Origin: Paraburkholderia sp.
Lineage (GTDB): Bacteria > Pseudomonadota > Gammaproteobacteria > Burkholderiales > Burkholderiaceae
Direction of reading: 5' to 3'
NCBI GenBank assembly: GCA_031286755.1
Contig: JAITTX010000181.1
Location: 1-55,510, forward strand
Length of the DNA stretch: 55,510 bases
The position numbers and the translations under genes were made by a program. Positions 1-8,580 of this stretch are shown here, piece by piece (position 1 is the first letter of the stretch; every line of letters starts with the position of its first letter). Under the pieces are notes generated by a model. That model was not told where the DNA came from, ran no database searches, and saw nothing but the letters and a program-made list of their open reading frames with translations.

Positions 1-175
1 TCTCGAGCGACGAAGAAGTGGTGAAGCTCGCTCCGGGTAGACGTGCTGCCGCTGGAGGAGACAGTACGCGGGTCTGGAATCGAACCAGGTCCGCGAACTG
101 AAGCGCCTGCAGGACTAGAATACGCGGTTCAGGAAGCTCGTCGCGGAACCCAGCCTGGACAAAGGCGATCCCGCA
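1..175 (+). pseudogene. IS3-family transposase OrfA remnant
   Basis: Reading from base 41 gives TCCRWRRQYAGLE, then RELKRLQD and TRFRKLVAEPSLDK. These match the C-terminal half of IS3-family OrfA proteins (YYRWRKKYAGLE, ELKRLQEEN, KLVADLSLDK), the leucine-zipper part of the DNA-binding subunit. The frame is broken by TAG at 38-40 and by TAG at 116-118, exactly where the family has a Glu codon, so a GAG to TAG change is likely. No OrfB catalytic domain follows. This is a decayed insertion-sequence scar whose start lies outside the window. Confidence 0.7.
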
Positions 176-394
176 CATTCCGGCGGCCGGAGTCCACATG
201 GTTCAAGCTACGTTCGGCATAGTCTCTTACGTCACAGCGACTGAAGGAATGCGAGCAGGCGATCACTCGGCCGGAAGCGGTTTGGCCTGCGAAACGGCCT
301 TCTGCAACGCCGATCAAGCGAGGCAAGTGCGCCTTTGCTTTGCCTCCAAAGCACGCAGGGATCGATTTAGACACTCCGATCATCGGGAACGGAC
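176..394. other. Intergenic stretch upstream of the first LysR gene
   Basis: No convincing coding frame is present; the open frames have no recognisable family features. The part next to the IS3 remnant may be further degraded element sequence. The end must hold the promoter of the LysR gene at 395. Confidence 0.4.
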
Positions 395-1309
395 ATGGAA
401 CTTCGCCATCTTCGCTATTTCATCGCCGTCGCCGAGTTGCGCAGCGTGCGGGCAGCATCCGAGCAGTTGCACGTAACGCAGCCGGCGATTTCGCGTCAGA
501 TACAGGATCTCGAAGATGCCATCGGCGCAGCACTGTTCGAACGTACGCCGCGCGGCCTGAAGCTGACGCCGGCAGGCGATGCGTATCTTTCGGAAGCGCG
601 CGAAATTCTCGTGCGCGTCGATGCCGCAAACCGGCTTGCGCGCAGAATCGCATCGGGCGTACAAGGCCACTTGCGCATCGGCTTCGTCGAGAACGCCGCA
701 TGGAGCGGCATCGTTTCGCGGTCGCTGAGTGCTTTCGAGCGGGCCGCGCCGAATGTCGCGCTCGAACTCACGCCGATGAACACGCCCGAACAGCTCGATG
801 CATTGGCTGCGGGACGGCTCGATGGCGGCTTCTGCTATCGCTTTGGCGCACTGCCGGAAGGCATCGCGAGCGTGCACGTGCTCAATCAGAACGTCGTGCT
901 TGCGGTGCCCGAATCGTGGCCGCAGGGCAGCACTGAAGCTGTCGCCGCGCATGAACTCGTCGGCAAGCCGTTCATCGCGTTTCCGCGCCGCATCTATCCT
1001 GCGTATTACGATCGCCTGCTTTCCGCCTGCGCCGAACGCGGGCTCACGCTCGACATCCGCCAGGAAGCATCGACGGAAACCGCGATTCTTTCGCTGGTAT
1101 CGGCGGGAATGGGCGCGGCCATCGTCAATGCCGCGAATCGCGACCGGCCGCCCGCGCGGGTCCGCTTCGTCGAATTGAGCGATCTCTCCGTGCCCTTGCC
1201 GCTCGAATTCTGTTTTGTCGCGCAGGAGGCCAATCCCGCACTGAAGCGTTTCGTCGAACTGCTGGCCTGGCGGCCCGAGGGTCTGGCATCTTTCGGCCGC
1301 GATGCCTGA
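395..1309 (+). CDS. LysR-family transcriptional regulator
   Basis: A 304-residue protein of normal LysR length. It begins MELRHLRYFIAVAEL and has the winged helix-turn-helix at about residues 1-60 (QLHVTQPAISRQIQDLE, LFERTPRGLKLTPAG). A periplasmic-binding-protein-like co-inducer domain follows from about residue 90. The start at 395 has a weak purine-rich site (GGGAAC) upstream. The gene runs in the same direction as the deacylase, MFS and MBL genes that follow, with 90 bases to the first, so it probably controls them, perhaps from its own upstream region. The ligand cannot be read from sequence. Confidence 0.9.
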   Translation: MELRHLRYFIAVAELRSVRAASEQLHVTQPAISRQIQDLEDAIGAALFERTPRGLKLTPAGDAYLSEAREILVRVDAANRLARRIASGVQGHLRIGFVENAAWSGIVSRSLSAFERAAPNVALELTPMNTPEQLDALAAGRLDGGFCYRFGALPEGIASVHVLNQNVVLAVPESWPQGSTEAVAAHELVGKPFIAFPRRIYPAYYDRLLSACAERGLTLDIRQEASTETAILSLVSAGMGAAIVNAANRDRPPARVRFVELSDLSVPLPLEFCFVAQEANPALKRFVELLAWRPEGLASFGRDA

Positions 1310-1354
1310 AAGGCATCACCTGCCGCAGAAAACGGCATTGGCCGGACGTTTTTT
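1301..1354 (+). terminator. Possible terminator after the LysR gene
   Basis: GATGCC/GGCATC (1301-1306, 1312-1317) spans the stop codon. TGCCG/CGGCA (1321-1325, 1333-1337) or CGGC/GCCG (1333-1336, 1341-1344) can also pair. Six T residues follow at 1349-1354. The hairpins are short, so termination may be partial. Confidence 0.35.
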
Positions 1355-1399
1355 CATCGCCGATAGTAAAGACACCCCAAACTCTTTACTGATCGCGCC

Positions 1400-2416
1400 A
1401 TGTCGACTCCCGCTTCACTCATCGCCACCGATATCGACTTCGAACGCCCCGGCTTCCAGACGGGCACGCTGCGTCTGCCGTATTCGCACGACCGCTCGGC
1501 ATACGGTCACGTGCCCATTCCGCTCGCCGTCCTCAATGCGGGTGCGGACACGGGCCCGACCGTTCTGCTGACGGGTGGCAATCACGGCGACGAATACGAA
1601 GGCCCCGTCGCGCTGATGAAGCTGATGCAGCGCATGCCGTCGATGACGATACGCGGCCGTCTGATCGTGATTCCCGGTCTGAACTTCCCGGCCTTCATCA
1701 ACGGTACGCGCACATCGCCGATCGATCACGGCAACCTGAACCGCCTGTTCCCCGGCACGCGCAACGGCCAGCCGACGGAGATGATCGCGCACTACGTCGA
1801 AACCGAACTGCTGCCGCGCGCCGACGTCGCGATCGATCTGCATGCGGGCGGTGCCTCGTTCGAGCACGCACCGACACTGCTTGCATCGCCGCCCGCCGAA
1901 CGCGAACGGCGCGCGTTGTACATGGATCTCGTCCGCGAATTCGGCGCACCGAACACGATGATCATGGATCTGCTCGGCGAGGACCGCACTTTCGCAGCCG
2001 CTGCCGAACGGCACGGCAAGCTCTTTCTGTGCGGCGAATTCGGCGGACATGCAGGCTGCGATGCGGCGAATCTCGCGATTGTCGAGAGCGGCTTGCAGCG
2101 CGTGTTGCGCCGGCTCGGCGTGATCCCGGATGCCAGTGCCACAACAGCTGTCAGGACCCGATTTCTGCGGGTCGAGGGCGCGCGTCATTACGTGTACTCC
2201 CCGCTTGCCGGTGTATTCGAGCCCACGTTCAAGCTCGGCGATCAGGTGCGCGAAGGTCAACTGGCGGGACGTCTGTTCGATCCGCATCGCCCTTGGCAGG
2301 CGCCGCTCGATATCGCATTTCGTGGCGATGGCACGGTGATGTGCATGCGGACTTTTGCGCGCGTCGAACCCGGCGACTGCCTTGCGCTACTCGCTTGCGA
2401 AGCCAACGCGGATTGA
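1400..2416 (+). CDS. Succinylglutamate desuccinylase/aspartoacylase-family deacylase (DoeB-like)
   Basis: A 338-residue zinc carboxypeptidase-fold amidohydrolase. LLTGGNHGDEYEGP supplies the predicted zinc ligands His62 and Glu65, and DLHAGG supplies His148. SPIDHGNLNRLFPG is the substrate-loop segment typical of the AstE/AspA group. The closest named relatives I recognise are N-alpha-acetyl-diaminobutyrate deacetylases (DoeB), but no other ectoine-degradation gene is present, so the substrate is open. A deacylated amino or carboxylic compound is the expected product. The downstream MFS gene starts 29 bases after the stop, which suggests co-transcription. Signal peptide and membrane segments are absent, so it should be cytoplasmic. 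Confidence 0.85.
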   Translation: MSTPASLIATDIDFERPGFQTGTLRLPYSHDRSAYGHVPIPLAVLNAGADTGPTVLLTGGNHGDEYEGPVALMKLMQRMPSMTIRGRLIVIPGLNFPAFINGTRTSPIDHGNLNRLFPGTRNGQPTEMIAHYVETELLPRADVAIDLHAGGASFEHAPTLLASPPAERERRALYMDLVREFGAPNTMIMDLLGEDRTFAAAAERHGKLFLCGEFGGHAGCDAANLAIVESGLQRVLRRLGVIPDASATTAVRTRFLRVEGARHYVYSPLAGVFEPTFKLGDQVREGQLAGRLFDPHRPWQAPLDIAFRGDGTVMCMRTFARVEPGDCLALLACEANAD

Positions 2417-2445
2417 GCCGAGTCCATCAATACCGGAGACCGCAT

Positions 2446-3807
2446 ATGAGCGCGCACCCCGTTTCGACCCAGCCCGCCGATGACACCGCACACATCGCTT
2501 CTTACGGCGGCGTGCGCCATCCCGCGTATATCGTGCTGCTGTTTTTCGTGTGTTTTGCGTTTTCGTACCTGGACCGGCAGGTCGTCAGCATTCTCGTGCA
2601 GCCGATCAAGCAGTCGCTTGCGCTGACCGATACGCAAATCGGCCTTCTACAAGGCTTTTCGTTCACGATGTGCTACGCGACGGCGGGTGTGTTCGTGGCG
2701 CGCCTCGTCGATCGCGGCAATCGCGTCAAGCTGATCGCCGCTTGCATCGCAATCTGGGCAATCTCGACGATGGCATGCGGTTTCGCGACCAACTTCACGG
2801 AGCTGCTGTTCGCGCGAGCCGGGACGGCTGTTGCCGAGGCCGCGCTGAGTCCCGCCGCGCTGTCGATCTTCAGCGACATCTTTGAGCCGCGCCGCGTAGC
2901 GCGCGCGAGCAGCGCGTTCATGCTCGGGCCGTATGTCGGCGGCGGCGCTGCGCTGTTCGGCGGCGGCATGTTGTTGTCGGCGGCAGCAGCGGGCGATGGC
3001 AACGCATGGCTCAGCGCGCACGGATTCGCGCCGTGGCAGGCAGTGTTCGTTGCCGTCGGTCTGCCCGGCCTGCTGCTGGCGGCGCTCGTGGCGTTCACGG
3101 TTCGCGAGCCGGCGCGGCTGGAAACGAACACGCACAGCGCGCGCAAGCAGGACGAGATGCCTGCACTGCGCGACGTGCTTGCCGAACTGTTCGTGCGCAA
3201 TCGCTTTTGCCTGCCGTACTTCGCGGCTTATGTTGCGCTGATCACGCTGTTCTATTCGCACGCGGCGTGGTTTCCGACCTTGCTGATGCGCCACTTCCAC
3301 CTCGCACCGAAAGTCGTCGGACAGATGGCTGCACCTGCATACATGCTCGGCGGCATTCTTGGGGTCGCATGTGCGGGCCTGCTTGCAACGCGCGTTACCG
3401 ACGACACTACCTTGCGCAAGGTACTCGGCTTCTCCGCATGTGCCGTTGCATTGCTGGTGCCTGCAGCTATTGCGATGCCACTCGTCGGCAGCAGCAGCCT
3501 CGCTATCGTGCTCTACGGCGTCAGCGCATTGACCGCCAGCATCGCAATGGGACTCGCACCCGTGCCGCTGCAGATTGCCGTGCCAAACCGCATGCGGGGC
3601 CGGTCGCTGGCGCTGCTCGTGTTCATGACGAACGCAATCAGCGGTGGCGTGGGTCCACTGTCGGTCGGCTATCTGAACGAGCGGCTGGGCCAGACGGGTA
3701 CGAGCCTGGGAATGGCACTGGCGTTAGTCGGTGGCGCGTCGGCACTCGTCAGCGCGATACTCTATGCATTGGCGACGCGCCGCGTGACGGCTGCAAGCTC
3801 ACACTGA
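2446..3807 (+). CDS. MFS transporter (Spinster-type, organic solute)
   Basis: A 453-residue twelve-helix major facilitator. The first helix carries FSYLDRQVVSILVQPIKQ, followed by LTDTQIGLLQGFSF, a pattern of the Spns-like and related bacterial MFS carriers. The ATG at 2446 has GGAG about seven bases upstream. A much longer in-frame extension reaches back to 2029 inside the deacylase gene and is rejected. It lies between the deacylase and the MBL hydrolase, 22 bases before the latter, so it likely imports or exports their substrate. Confidence 0.88.
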   Translation: MSAHPVSTQPADDTAHIASYGGVRHPAYIVLLFFVCFAFSYLDRQVVSILVQPIKQSLALTDTQIGLLQGFSFTMCYATAGVFVARLVDRGNRVKLIAACIAIWAISTMACGFATNFTELLFARAGTAVAEAALSPAALSIFSDIFEPRRVARASSAFMLGPYVGGGAALFGGGMLLSAAAAGDGNAWLSAHGFAPWQAVFVAVGLPGLLLAALVAFTVREPARLETNTHSARKQDEMPALRDVLAELFVRNRFCLPYFAAYVALITLFYSHAAWFPTLLMRHFHLAPKVVGQMAAPAYMLGGILGVACAGLLATRVTDDTTLRKVLGFSACAVALLVPAAIAMPLVGSSSLAIVLYGVSALTASIAMGLAPVPLQIAVPNRMRGRSLALLVFMTNAISGGVGPLSVGYLNERLGQTGTSLGMALALVGGASALVSAILYALATRRVTAASSH

Positions 3808-3829
3808 AACCCGAAGAAAACGGATTGCC

Positions 3830-4708
3830 ATGAAACCCACTTCACAAATCCATCGTGTTGGCGCGGCGACCATCACGCGCGTCGATGAAACCCGCTTTGC
3901 GCTCGCACCGAATCTGCTGTTTCCCGCGTGGACTGACGACGATGGCCGCGCGCTCGAAGAACGCTTCGCCACCGACAGTCTCGATCTGACCAATGGGCGC
4001 GTGCCGCTGAAGACGCATCTCTGGGTGGTCGAAATCGACGGCATGACGATCGTCGTCGATACGGGCATCGGCAACGGCAAGTCGCGGCCATTCAGTGCGC
4101 TGTTCGACAAACTCGATAATCCCGTGCTAGAACGACTCGAATCAGCGGGTTTCGCGCGAGAGAAGATCGATTACGTATTGCTCACGCATCTGCATGTCGA
4201 TCACGTCGGCTGGAATACGCATTGGCAGGATGGCCGCTGGGCGCCCGTGTTTCCGAACGCGACGTATGTATTCGGTGAGCGCGAACGGGATTATTTTGCC
4301 ACGCCCGAAGGTGAATCGCGCCGGATGGTGTTCGACGACAGCGTGCGTCCCGTCATCGAAGCCGGTCAGGCACGTGTCGCGGTGCCGGACAAGGGCGAAG
4401 AGATACTCGACGGCATCCGCTTTCTGCCAACCTTCGGCCACAGCATCGGGCACATGGCAATAGAAGTTCGCTCGCGCGGCGAAACGGCGCTCTTCTCTGG
4501 CGACGTGATGCACAGCGCGGTGCAGGTGCATCGGCCGGAATGGAATTCGATGTTCTGTCTCGATCAGGAGCAGGCGCGCGCATCGCGTCAACGTCTGCTC
4601 GCGCATGCAGCGAATACGGGTGCAACGGTGTTTGCCGCGCATTTTGCCGAGACGTCGGCAGGAACCGTAAGGCGGATCGAAAAAGGTTTCGAGTGGCGCT
4701 ACGCGTGA
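3830..4708 (+). CDS. MBL-fold metallo-hydrolase (lactonase-like)
   Basis: A 292-residue metallo-beta-lactamase-fold enzyme. THLHVDHVGWN gives the HxHxDH motif (His120, His122, Asp124, His125). His204 (TFGHSIGH), Asp225 (FSGDVMHSA) and His271 (AAHF) complete the dinuclear metal site. The layout resembles N-acyl-homoserine lactonases and other lactone hydrolases, but MBL enzymes vary too much to assign the substrate. It is the last gene of the same-strand set with the deacylase and MFS carrier; the combination suggests uptake and stepwise hydrolysis of an acylated or lactone compound. Confidence 0.85.
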   Translation: MKPTSQIHRVGAATITRVDETRFALAPNLLFPAWTDDDGRALEERFATDSLDLTNGRVPLKTHLWVVEIDGMTIVVDTGIGNGKSRPFSALFDKLDNPVLERLESAGFAREKIDYVLLTHLHVDHVGWNTHWQDGRWAPVFPNATYVFGERERDYFATPEGESRRMVFDDSVRPVIEAGQARVAVPDKGEEILDGIRFLPTFGHSIGHMAIEVRSRGETALFSGDVMHSAVQVHRPEWNSMFCLDQEQARASRQRLLAHAANTGATVFAAHFAETSAGTVRRIEKGFEWRYA

Positions 4709-4713
4709 ATTAA

Positions 4714-4741
4714 ACCGGATGGGCTTTGGTGCTCATTCGGT
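4714..4741. terminator. Possible bidirectional terminator
   Basis: ACCGGATG (4714-4721) pairs with CATTCGGT (4734-4741) with one G-T pair and a 12-base loop. It lies between the convergent MBL and H-NS-like genes. The T tract is poor, so the call is tentative. Confidence 0.3.
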
Positions 4742-4759
4742 CTTTGAACGTTACGACTC

Positions 4760-5101
4760 TCAGGCGGCGCCAGCCCGCTCCTGACTGATGGTGGCCAGCC
4801 GGGTGCCGGCAAATGGGTCATTTCGCCAATTGGCGCCAGTGGGTTTGTTCGCGGCGCGGGTCGATGCCGCATCAATTGCGAAATGCTCAAGCGACTGCCC
4901 GGCGCTGGTGGCCTGAACCACCCATTGCGGAGGGACGCCTTTGCCGTTCCATGTGTTGCCTGAAGCGTCCCGGAAACGCACTTCCCGCAAACGCTCCTGG
5001 TCGGCAGCAATTGAAGCGGCGATGTCTTCCGGCTTGATTCCGAATTCGGCCATCCGTCGTTTCAGATAGGCCACGATGCTTTCACGCTTTCTTTCATCCA
5101 T
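4760..5101 (-). CDS. H-NS-like nucleoid-associated protein
   Basis: A 113-residue protein. The C-terminus has FRDASGNTWNGKGVPPQWV, the H-NS AT-hook-like DNA-binding motif as seen in Burkholderia H-NS paralogues. The N-terminus (ESIVAYLKRRMAEFGI) is helical. The start is placed at 5101 (MDERKRES) because GGAGA lies seven bases upstream. An in-frame start at 5122 would place that site inside the coding region. Short H-NS paralogues often silence horizontally gained AT-rich DNA. It sits next to a decayed hemerythrin gene and the NO-response block. Confidence 0.8.
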   Translation of the reverse strand: MDERKRESIVAYLKRRMAEFGIKPEDIAASIAADQERLREVRFRDASGNTWNGKGVPPQWVVQATSAGQSLEHFAIDAASTRAANKPTGANWRNDPFAGTRLATISQERAGAA

Positions 5102-5404
5102 TCGATATTCTCCGCTCAACAATCAAACGTTGGGCAGGTGATTGCAAATCGCATACCGCCAGGATACCACGCAACCCGGCGCCGCCCATGCTGTGGCGGG
5201 GAGGCTGGCTGGGTAGTTTCGAACCACGTTTTACGGGGAGCGGCGCACGGAACGTATCGCGACTGGCGGTCAGTTGATACTATCAGTATAAGGCAATCCA
5301 GATGCAACACCTCGTTTGCTCCCGCACAGTTTGTAATCTTCTGTTTCATTCGTGTGCGCAATTGAATGGAGCATTGGCCAGGCCAACGACGATTTCACGT
5401 AGAG

Positions 5405-5554
5405 GTCATCGTGCTTGTCCTCTGCTTCCATGCTCTCGAACGGATCGCGATTCGCGCCGAATAAAAGATACTGATCTTCCTTCGGATGATGAAGCTGCTC
5501 GGGAAATCCACAGATGTAGTAGAGCATCGCGCGCTTGAGCATTGCGCTGGACGA
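5405..5554 (-). pseudogene. Hemerythrin-domain protein remnant
   Basis: The reverse frame gives AMLKRAMLYYICGFPEQL, HHPKEDQYLLFGANRD and ESMEAEDKHDD. These match the metal-binding HHPKE core of Burkholderia-type hemerythrin proteins. The surrounding open frame (5270-5644) has unrelated sequence on both sides, so only about 50 residues of a normal domain of about 180 remain and helices with other iron ligands are lost. It lies just downstream of a DUF2249 gene, the same pairing as the intact hemerythrin and DUF2249 genes at 9096 and 9686. Confidence 0.65.
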
Positions 5555-5653
5555 ACCGGCGCCGGATGCTACGTCGCGTGGCGAATTCCATATCAGGCTC
5601 CATAAGAGGGGCACAGCGGCACGGCATCGCAGCGATTCATGCATTTGTGCCGA

Positions 5654-5917
5654 TCAATCGAATGCCGTCGAGGGTTTGCCAATCAGCACGCGCCACAGGT
5701 TCTGGGGATCCTTGGCACCCCGCCACCAGAACCGGTCATGCAGTTCGGCAACGAACTCCTCGAGCAACGGTTCGGGATTGTGGTCCGACACGAGCTCAAG
5801 CGCCTGTCCCGGGGCAAGTCTTGCAAACGCTTCGAAAACCATTGAATGGCGCTCGAGCGGATCAACGGTGCCGATGTCGACGACGATCACGGCAGCCGGG
5901 ATTTCGATGGTGGACAT
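5654..5917 (-). CDS. DUF2249 domain protein
   Basis: An 87-residue protein covering one DUF2249 domain: VDPLERHSMVFEAF, LAPGQALELVSDHNPEPLL and a C-terminal DRFWWRGAKDPQNLWRVLI strand region. The DHxPxPL signature is clear. This domain is often fused to or encoded beside hemerythrin domains and NO-reductase genes; its function is not established. ATG at 5917 has GGAG seven bases upstream. It follows the NO reductase gene by 49 bases on the same strand and is probably in its operon. Confidence 0.8.
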   Translation of the reverse strand: MSTIEIPAAVIVVDIGTVDPLERHSMVFEAFARLAPGQALELVSDHNPEPLLEEFVAELHDRFWWRGAKDPQNLWRVLIGKPSTAFD

Positions 5918-5966
5918 ATTCGTACTCCAAATTAGATGAAAGGGGCAACGCGGTAATCGAAACGTT

Positions 5967-8288
5967 TCAACGAGCAGGCGTCGTGGCCGGGGGCCGTGCT
6001 ACGGCGCCGGAGGCTTTGCGCTGGGCGAGCAGCTTGGTTATGAAATCCCACGCCATCAGCAGGGCAGCGGCGGCGAACACGATGTCGCCCGGCATGCGCA
6101 TCCATTGCCAGAAGACCGTGGTGTCGTAGAACTCGAGACTTCGCGCATAGGCGTAGCCGTGCGTGTAGACAGCCAGCAATTGCGGCCAGCCAACTGGATA
6201 GAAGTTCATGAAAATCCACATCACCAGGCCGGCGTTGTACAGCCAGAACGCCCATACTCCGCACCGGTCGCTCCATGCGCGGTTGCCGTTGAGATAGCGC
6301 AGCACCATGTACAGCAAGCCGATGGCGAGCATGCCGAAGGCCCCGAAGAGCGACGTATGCGCGTGGTTCAGCGTGAGGAAAGTACCGTGCTCGTAGTAGT
6401 TCACAAGCGGCGCATTGAGCGTGCCGCCGCCGAACACTCCGGCACCCACGAAGTTCCAGAATGCCGAGCCGAGGATGTAGAGGTAGGCAAGCCGGTACGG
6501 GAACGCCGTTTCATGCCGGATATGGCGCTGCTGCTCGATGGCTTCCAGCACCAGCAGGAACAGCGGCAAGACCTCGATGAACGAAAACATGCTGCCGACG
6601 CCGACCCAGAGGCCCGGTTCACCGGCCCAGTACAGATGATGGCCAGTTCCGAGCACTCCACCGATCAGAATCAGAATCCATTCGAACAGCACGGCGCGCT
6701 CGACCATCTGGCGTGACACGAGCCCCAGCGCCATCAGGAAGTAACCGGTCACTGCCGCGGTGAACAACTCGAAAGCCAGTTCCACCCAGAGGTGCACGAC
6801 CCACCAGCGCCAGAAGTCGGTAATCGAGAACGATGGGTTGGGCGTGCCGAGCGGAATCATGCCGAACACGTAGAGAACCGTGACGCTCAGCGTGCTGATC
6901 CACAACAGGTGCTCGATGCGGAACAGGCCGTAGAGCGACCCGCCGCTTTGCCTGAACAGCGTTTTGAGCGTCGGCCAGAATGCGCGCAGCAACACGAGGC
7001 ACCAGACGGCCAGGCCGATGAAGAAGAGGATTTGCCAGAAGCGGCCGAGCTCGAGGTAAGACAGTCCCTGGTTGCCGAACCAGAACCAGTGCGTGCGAAT
7101 CAGGCCCATCACACCGAGGTAATCGCCGAGCAGGGCCCCAGCCACGATCACGACCAGAACCCAGAAAATCAGGTTGACCAGTCCCTGCTGTCCTGCCGGC
7201 TCACGCTTGCCGATTAGCGGCGCGAGGAAGAGGCCGGCGGCGATCCAGCTCACGCCGATCCAGACGATCGGCGCTTGCAGGTGAATGCTTCGCAACGCGG
7301 CGAACGGCAACCACCTGTCGACTTCAATGCCATAGAAACTCGATCGATCGGTGTAGTAGTGCGCCATGATCGAGCCCACGAGGATCTGCACCAGCAGCAC
7401 GCCAGCCACCACGAGGAAATACTTCCACAGCGCCCGTTGACTGGGCGTAGGCTCCGTGAAGCTTCGCAGGACCGGCTCGAAGGTTTCATTGCTGGCCTTC
7501 GGTTCGATCCAGAGGCGGAAGATCACGAGGATTGCGCCGATCGCGAAGAAGATCATCACGAAGGAAACCCATGTCCATTCGAAGGTTGCCGGGGTGGGTG
7601 CATTGCCCACCAGTGGCTCGGCCGGCCAGTTGACGGTCCACGAGTAGCTCTCGCCTGGACGCCGGGCCACGGTCGTGAGCGACGAATAGAGCAGGAAATT
7701 CGCCGTCTGCGCGGCGCTGGTCGCGTCGAGTGCGCGCGCACCGGTGTATCCGTGCGCGAAGTTGTCACTGAGCAGCGCCGAGCCGATGCGTTGTTGCAAG
7801 GTCTGAATCGCGTGCGCCACCTCGTCGGGAAGCACGACCTGCGTCCTGCTCAGATCGATGTCCCGGAGTTGCGCCTGCATGGCGCGGGTGACGCCTGCCT
7901 GCTGGTCGATCGTAACGGCGTCAAAGGATTTGCCGTAGCGGGATAACGCCAGATTGTTCTGCACTTCCTTCGCCAGTTGAACAAGGTACTCGGCGGTAAA
8001 GTCTTCGCCAAAATAAGAACCCATGCCGTACAGACTGCCATAGTCCATCAGGTCGGCTTTCTGGAAACCCGATTTGCCGGCAACGATGTCGGCATAACTC
8101 ATCACCACGGTGCCATTCGGCGCGACCATCTGCTGCGGCAGTGGTGCGGCCTGCTGATAGGTCGCGCGCGTGGCGATCACCATGCCTGCCCAGCAGAGCG
8201 CAGTGGCAATGAGGAGAATCCAGATCAGCACCCGGCTGGTGCGATCCTGGGGGCAGCTATCGCCAACTGGGGAGGTTTTCGTGTTCAT
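5967..8288 (-). CDS. norB: Quinol-dependent nitric oxide reductase, single chain (qNOR)
   Basis: A 773-residue membrane protein that reduces two NO to N2O with electrons from quinol. One N-terminal helix (about 18-40) and a periplasmic domain (about 45-235) replace the NorC subunit. The catalytic NorB part follows. Predicted heme ligands are His336 (SIHLQAP), His642 and His644 (NHAHTSLFGAFG). The FeB site has His499 (VVHLWVE), His550 and His551 (GTGHHLYWAG), with Glu503 nearby. All key residues are present and the length is normal. The 5' region carries two NsrR-like operators and an FNR-like box, so NO and low oxygen should control it. It is divergent from nsrR. Confidence 0.96.
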   Translation of the reverse strand: MNTKTSPVGDSCPQDRTSRVLIWILLIATALCWAGMVIATRATYQQAAPLPQQMVAPNGTVVMSYADIVAGKSGFQKADLMDYGSLYGMGSYFGEDFTAEYLVQLAKEVQNNLALSRYGKSFDAVTIDQQAGVTRAMQAQLRDIDLSRTQVVLPDEVAHAIQTLQQRIGSALLSDNFAHGYTGARALDATSAAQTANFLLYSSLTTVARRPGESYSWTVNWPAEPLVGNAPTPATFEWTWVSFVMIFFAIGAILVIFRLWIEPKASNETFEPVLRSFTEPTPSQRALWKYFLVVAGVLLVQILVGSIMAHYYTDRSSFYGIEVDRWLPFAALRSIHLQAPIVWIGVSWIAAGLFLAPLIGKREPAGQQGLVNLIFWVLVVIVAGALLGDYLGVMGLIRTHWFWFGNQGLSYLELGRFWQILFFIGLAVWCLVLLRAFWPTLKTLFRQSGGSLYGLFRIEHLLWISTLSVTVLYVFGMIPLGTPNPSFSITDFWRWWVVHLWVELAFELFTAAVTGYFLMALGLVSRQMVERAVLFEWILILIGGVLGTGHHLYWAGEPGLWVGVGSMFSFIEVLPLFLLVLEAIEQQRHIRHETAFPYRLAYLYILGSAFWNFVGAGVFGGGTLNAPLVNYYEHGTFLTLNHAHTSLFGAFGMLAIGLLYMVLRYLNGNRAWSDRCGVWAFWLYNAGLVMWIFMNFYPVGWPQLLAVYTHGYAYARSLEFYDTTVFWQWMRMPGDIVFAAAALLMAWDFITKLLAQRKASGAVARPPATTPAR

Positions 8289-8357
8289 GGTTGTCGTTCG
8301 ACCTCTGGAAAGTTGTGGTCATCGAACCCGGCGAAGGACGGTGTGTGGCCCATAAAA

Positions 8358-8374
8358 ATGCATGTGTGATACAT
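8358..8374. promoter_or_regulatory. NsrR-like operator 1
   Basis: ATGCATGTGTGATACAT matches the NsrR consensus ATGYATTTNAAATRCAT at 14 of the 16 defined positions by eye. It is flanked by A-rich and T-rich bases as in known sites. It lies 70 bases upstream of the qNOR start and is the likely site for repression of that gene. Confidence 0.7.
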
Positions 8375-8402
8375 GTTTTAGTGCAGAGGCAGGCCCGCGG
8401 AT

Positions 8403-8416
8403 TCGATCTAGGTCAA
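8403..8416. promoter_or_regulatory. FNR/Dnr-like box
   Basis: TCGATCTAGGTCAA matches the TTGATNNNNATCAA consensus in 8 of 10 defined positions. It lies between the two NsrR-like operators in the divergent qNOR/nsrR region. An FNR protein with the matching recognition residues is encoded at 9957, but the site is imperfect. Confidence 0.4.
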
Positions 8417-8494
8417 TTGGTCGCACGATGGGCCGCGCCAGGGGAAGCCAGGGAAGGGCCATCCCTCAACGGCGTTGTGAACCCGCCATAAATG

Positions 8495-8511
8495 ATGTAT
8501 CGTAAATGCAT
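8495..8511. promoter_or_regulatory. NsrR-like operator 2
   Basis: ATGTATCGTAAATGCAT matches the NsrR consensus at 14 of 16 defined positions. It is 70 bases upstream of the nsrR start, the same distance as operator 1 from the qNOR start, which suggests autoregulation. Confidence 0.65.
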
Positions 8512-8580
8512 GTTAAATGCGGCCGAGATGGAAGGCGCTGCATCCGGGTCCAGCCGGGCCGCTTCGGGGAAGGAGTTACC

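Noticed and set aside
198..936. Plus-strand frames around the first LysR gene
   Set aside because: Alternative frames of the LysR gene or low-similarity intergenic sequence.
2029..2445. Long N-terminal extension of the MFS transporter
   Set aside because: It overlaps the deacylase gene in another frame and has no family similarity; ATG at 2446 has a ribosome site.
7275..7946. Plus-strand frame within the qNOR gene
   Set aside because: Opposite strand of an intact qNOR; composition is shadow-like.
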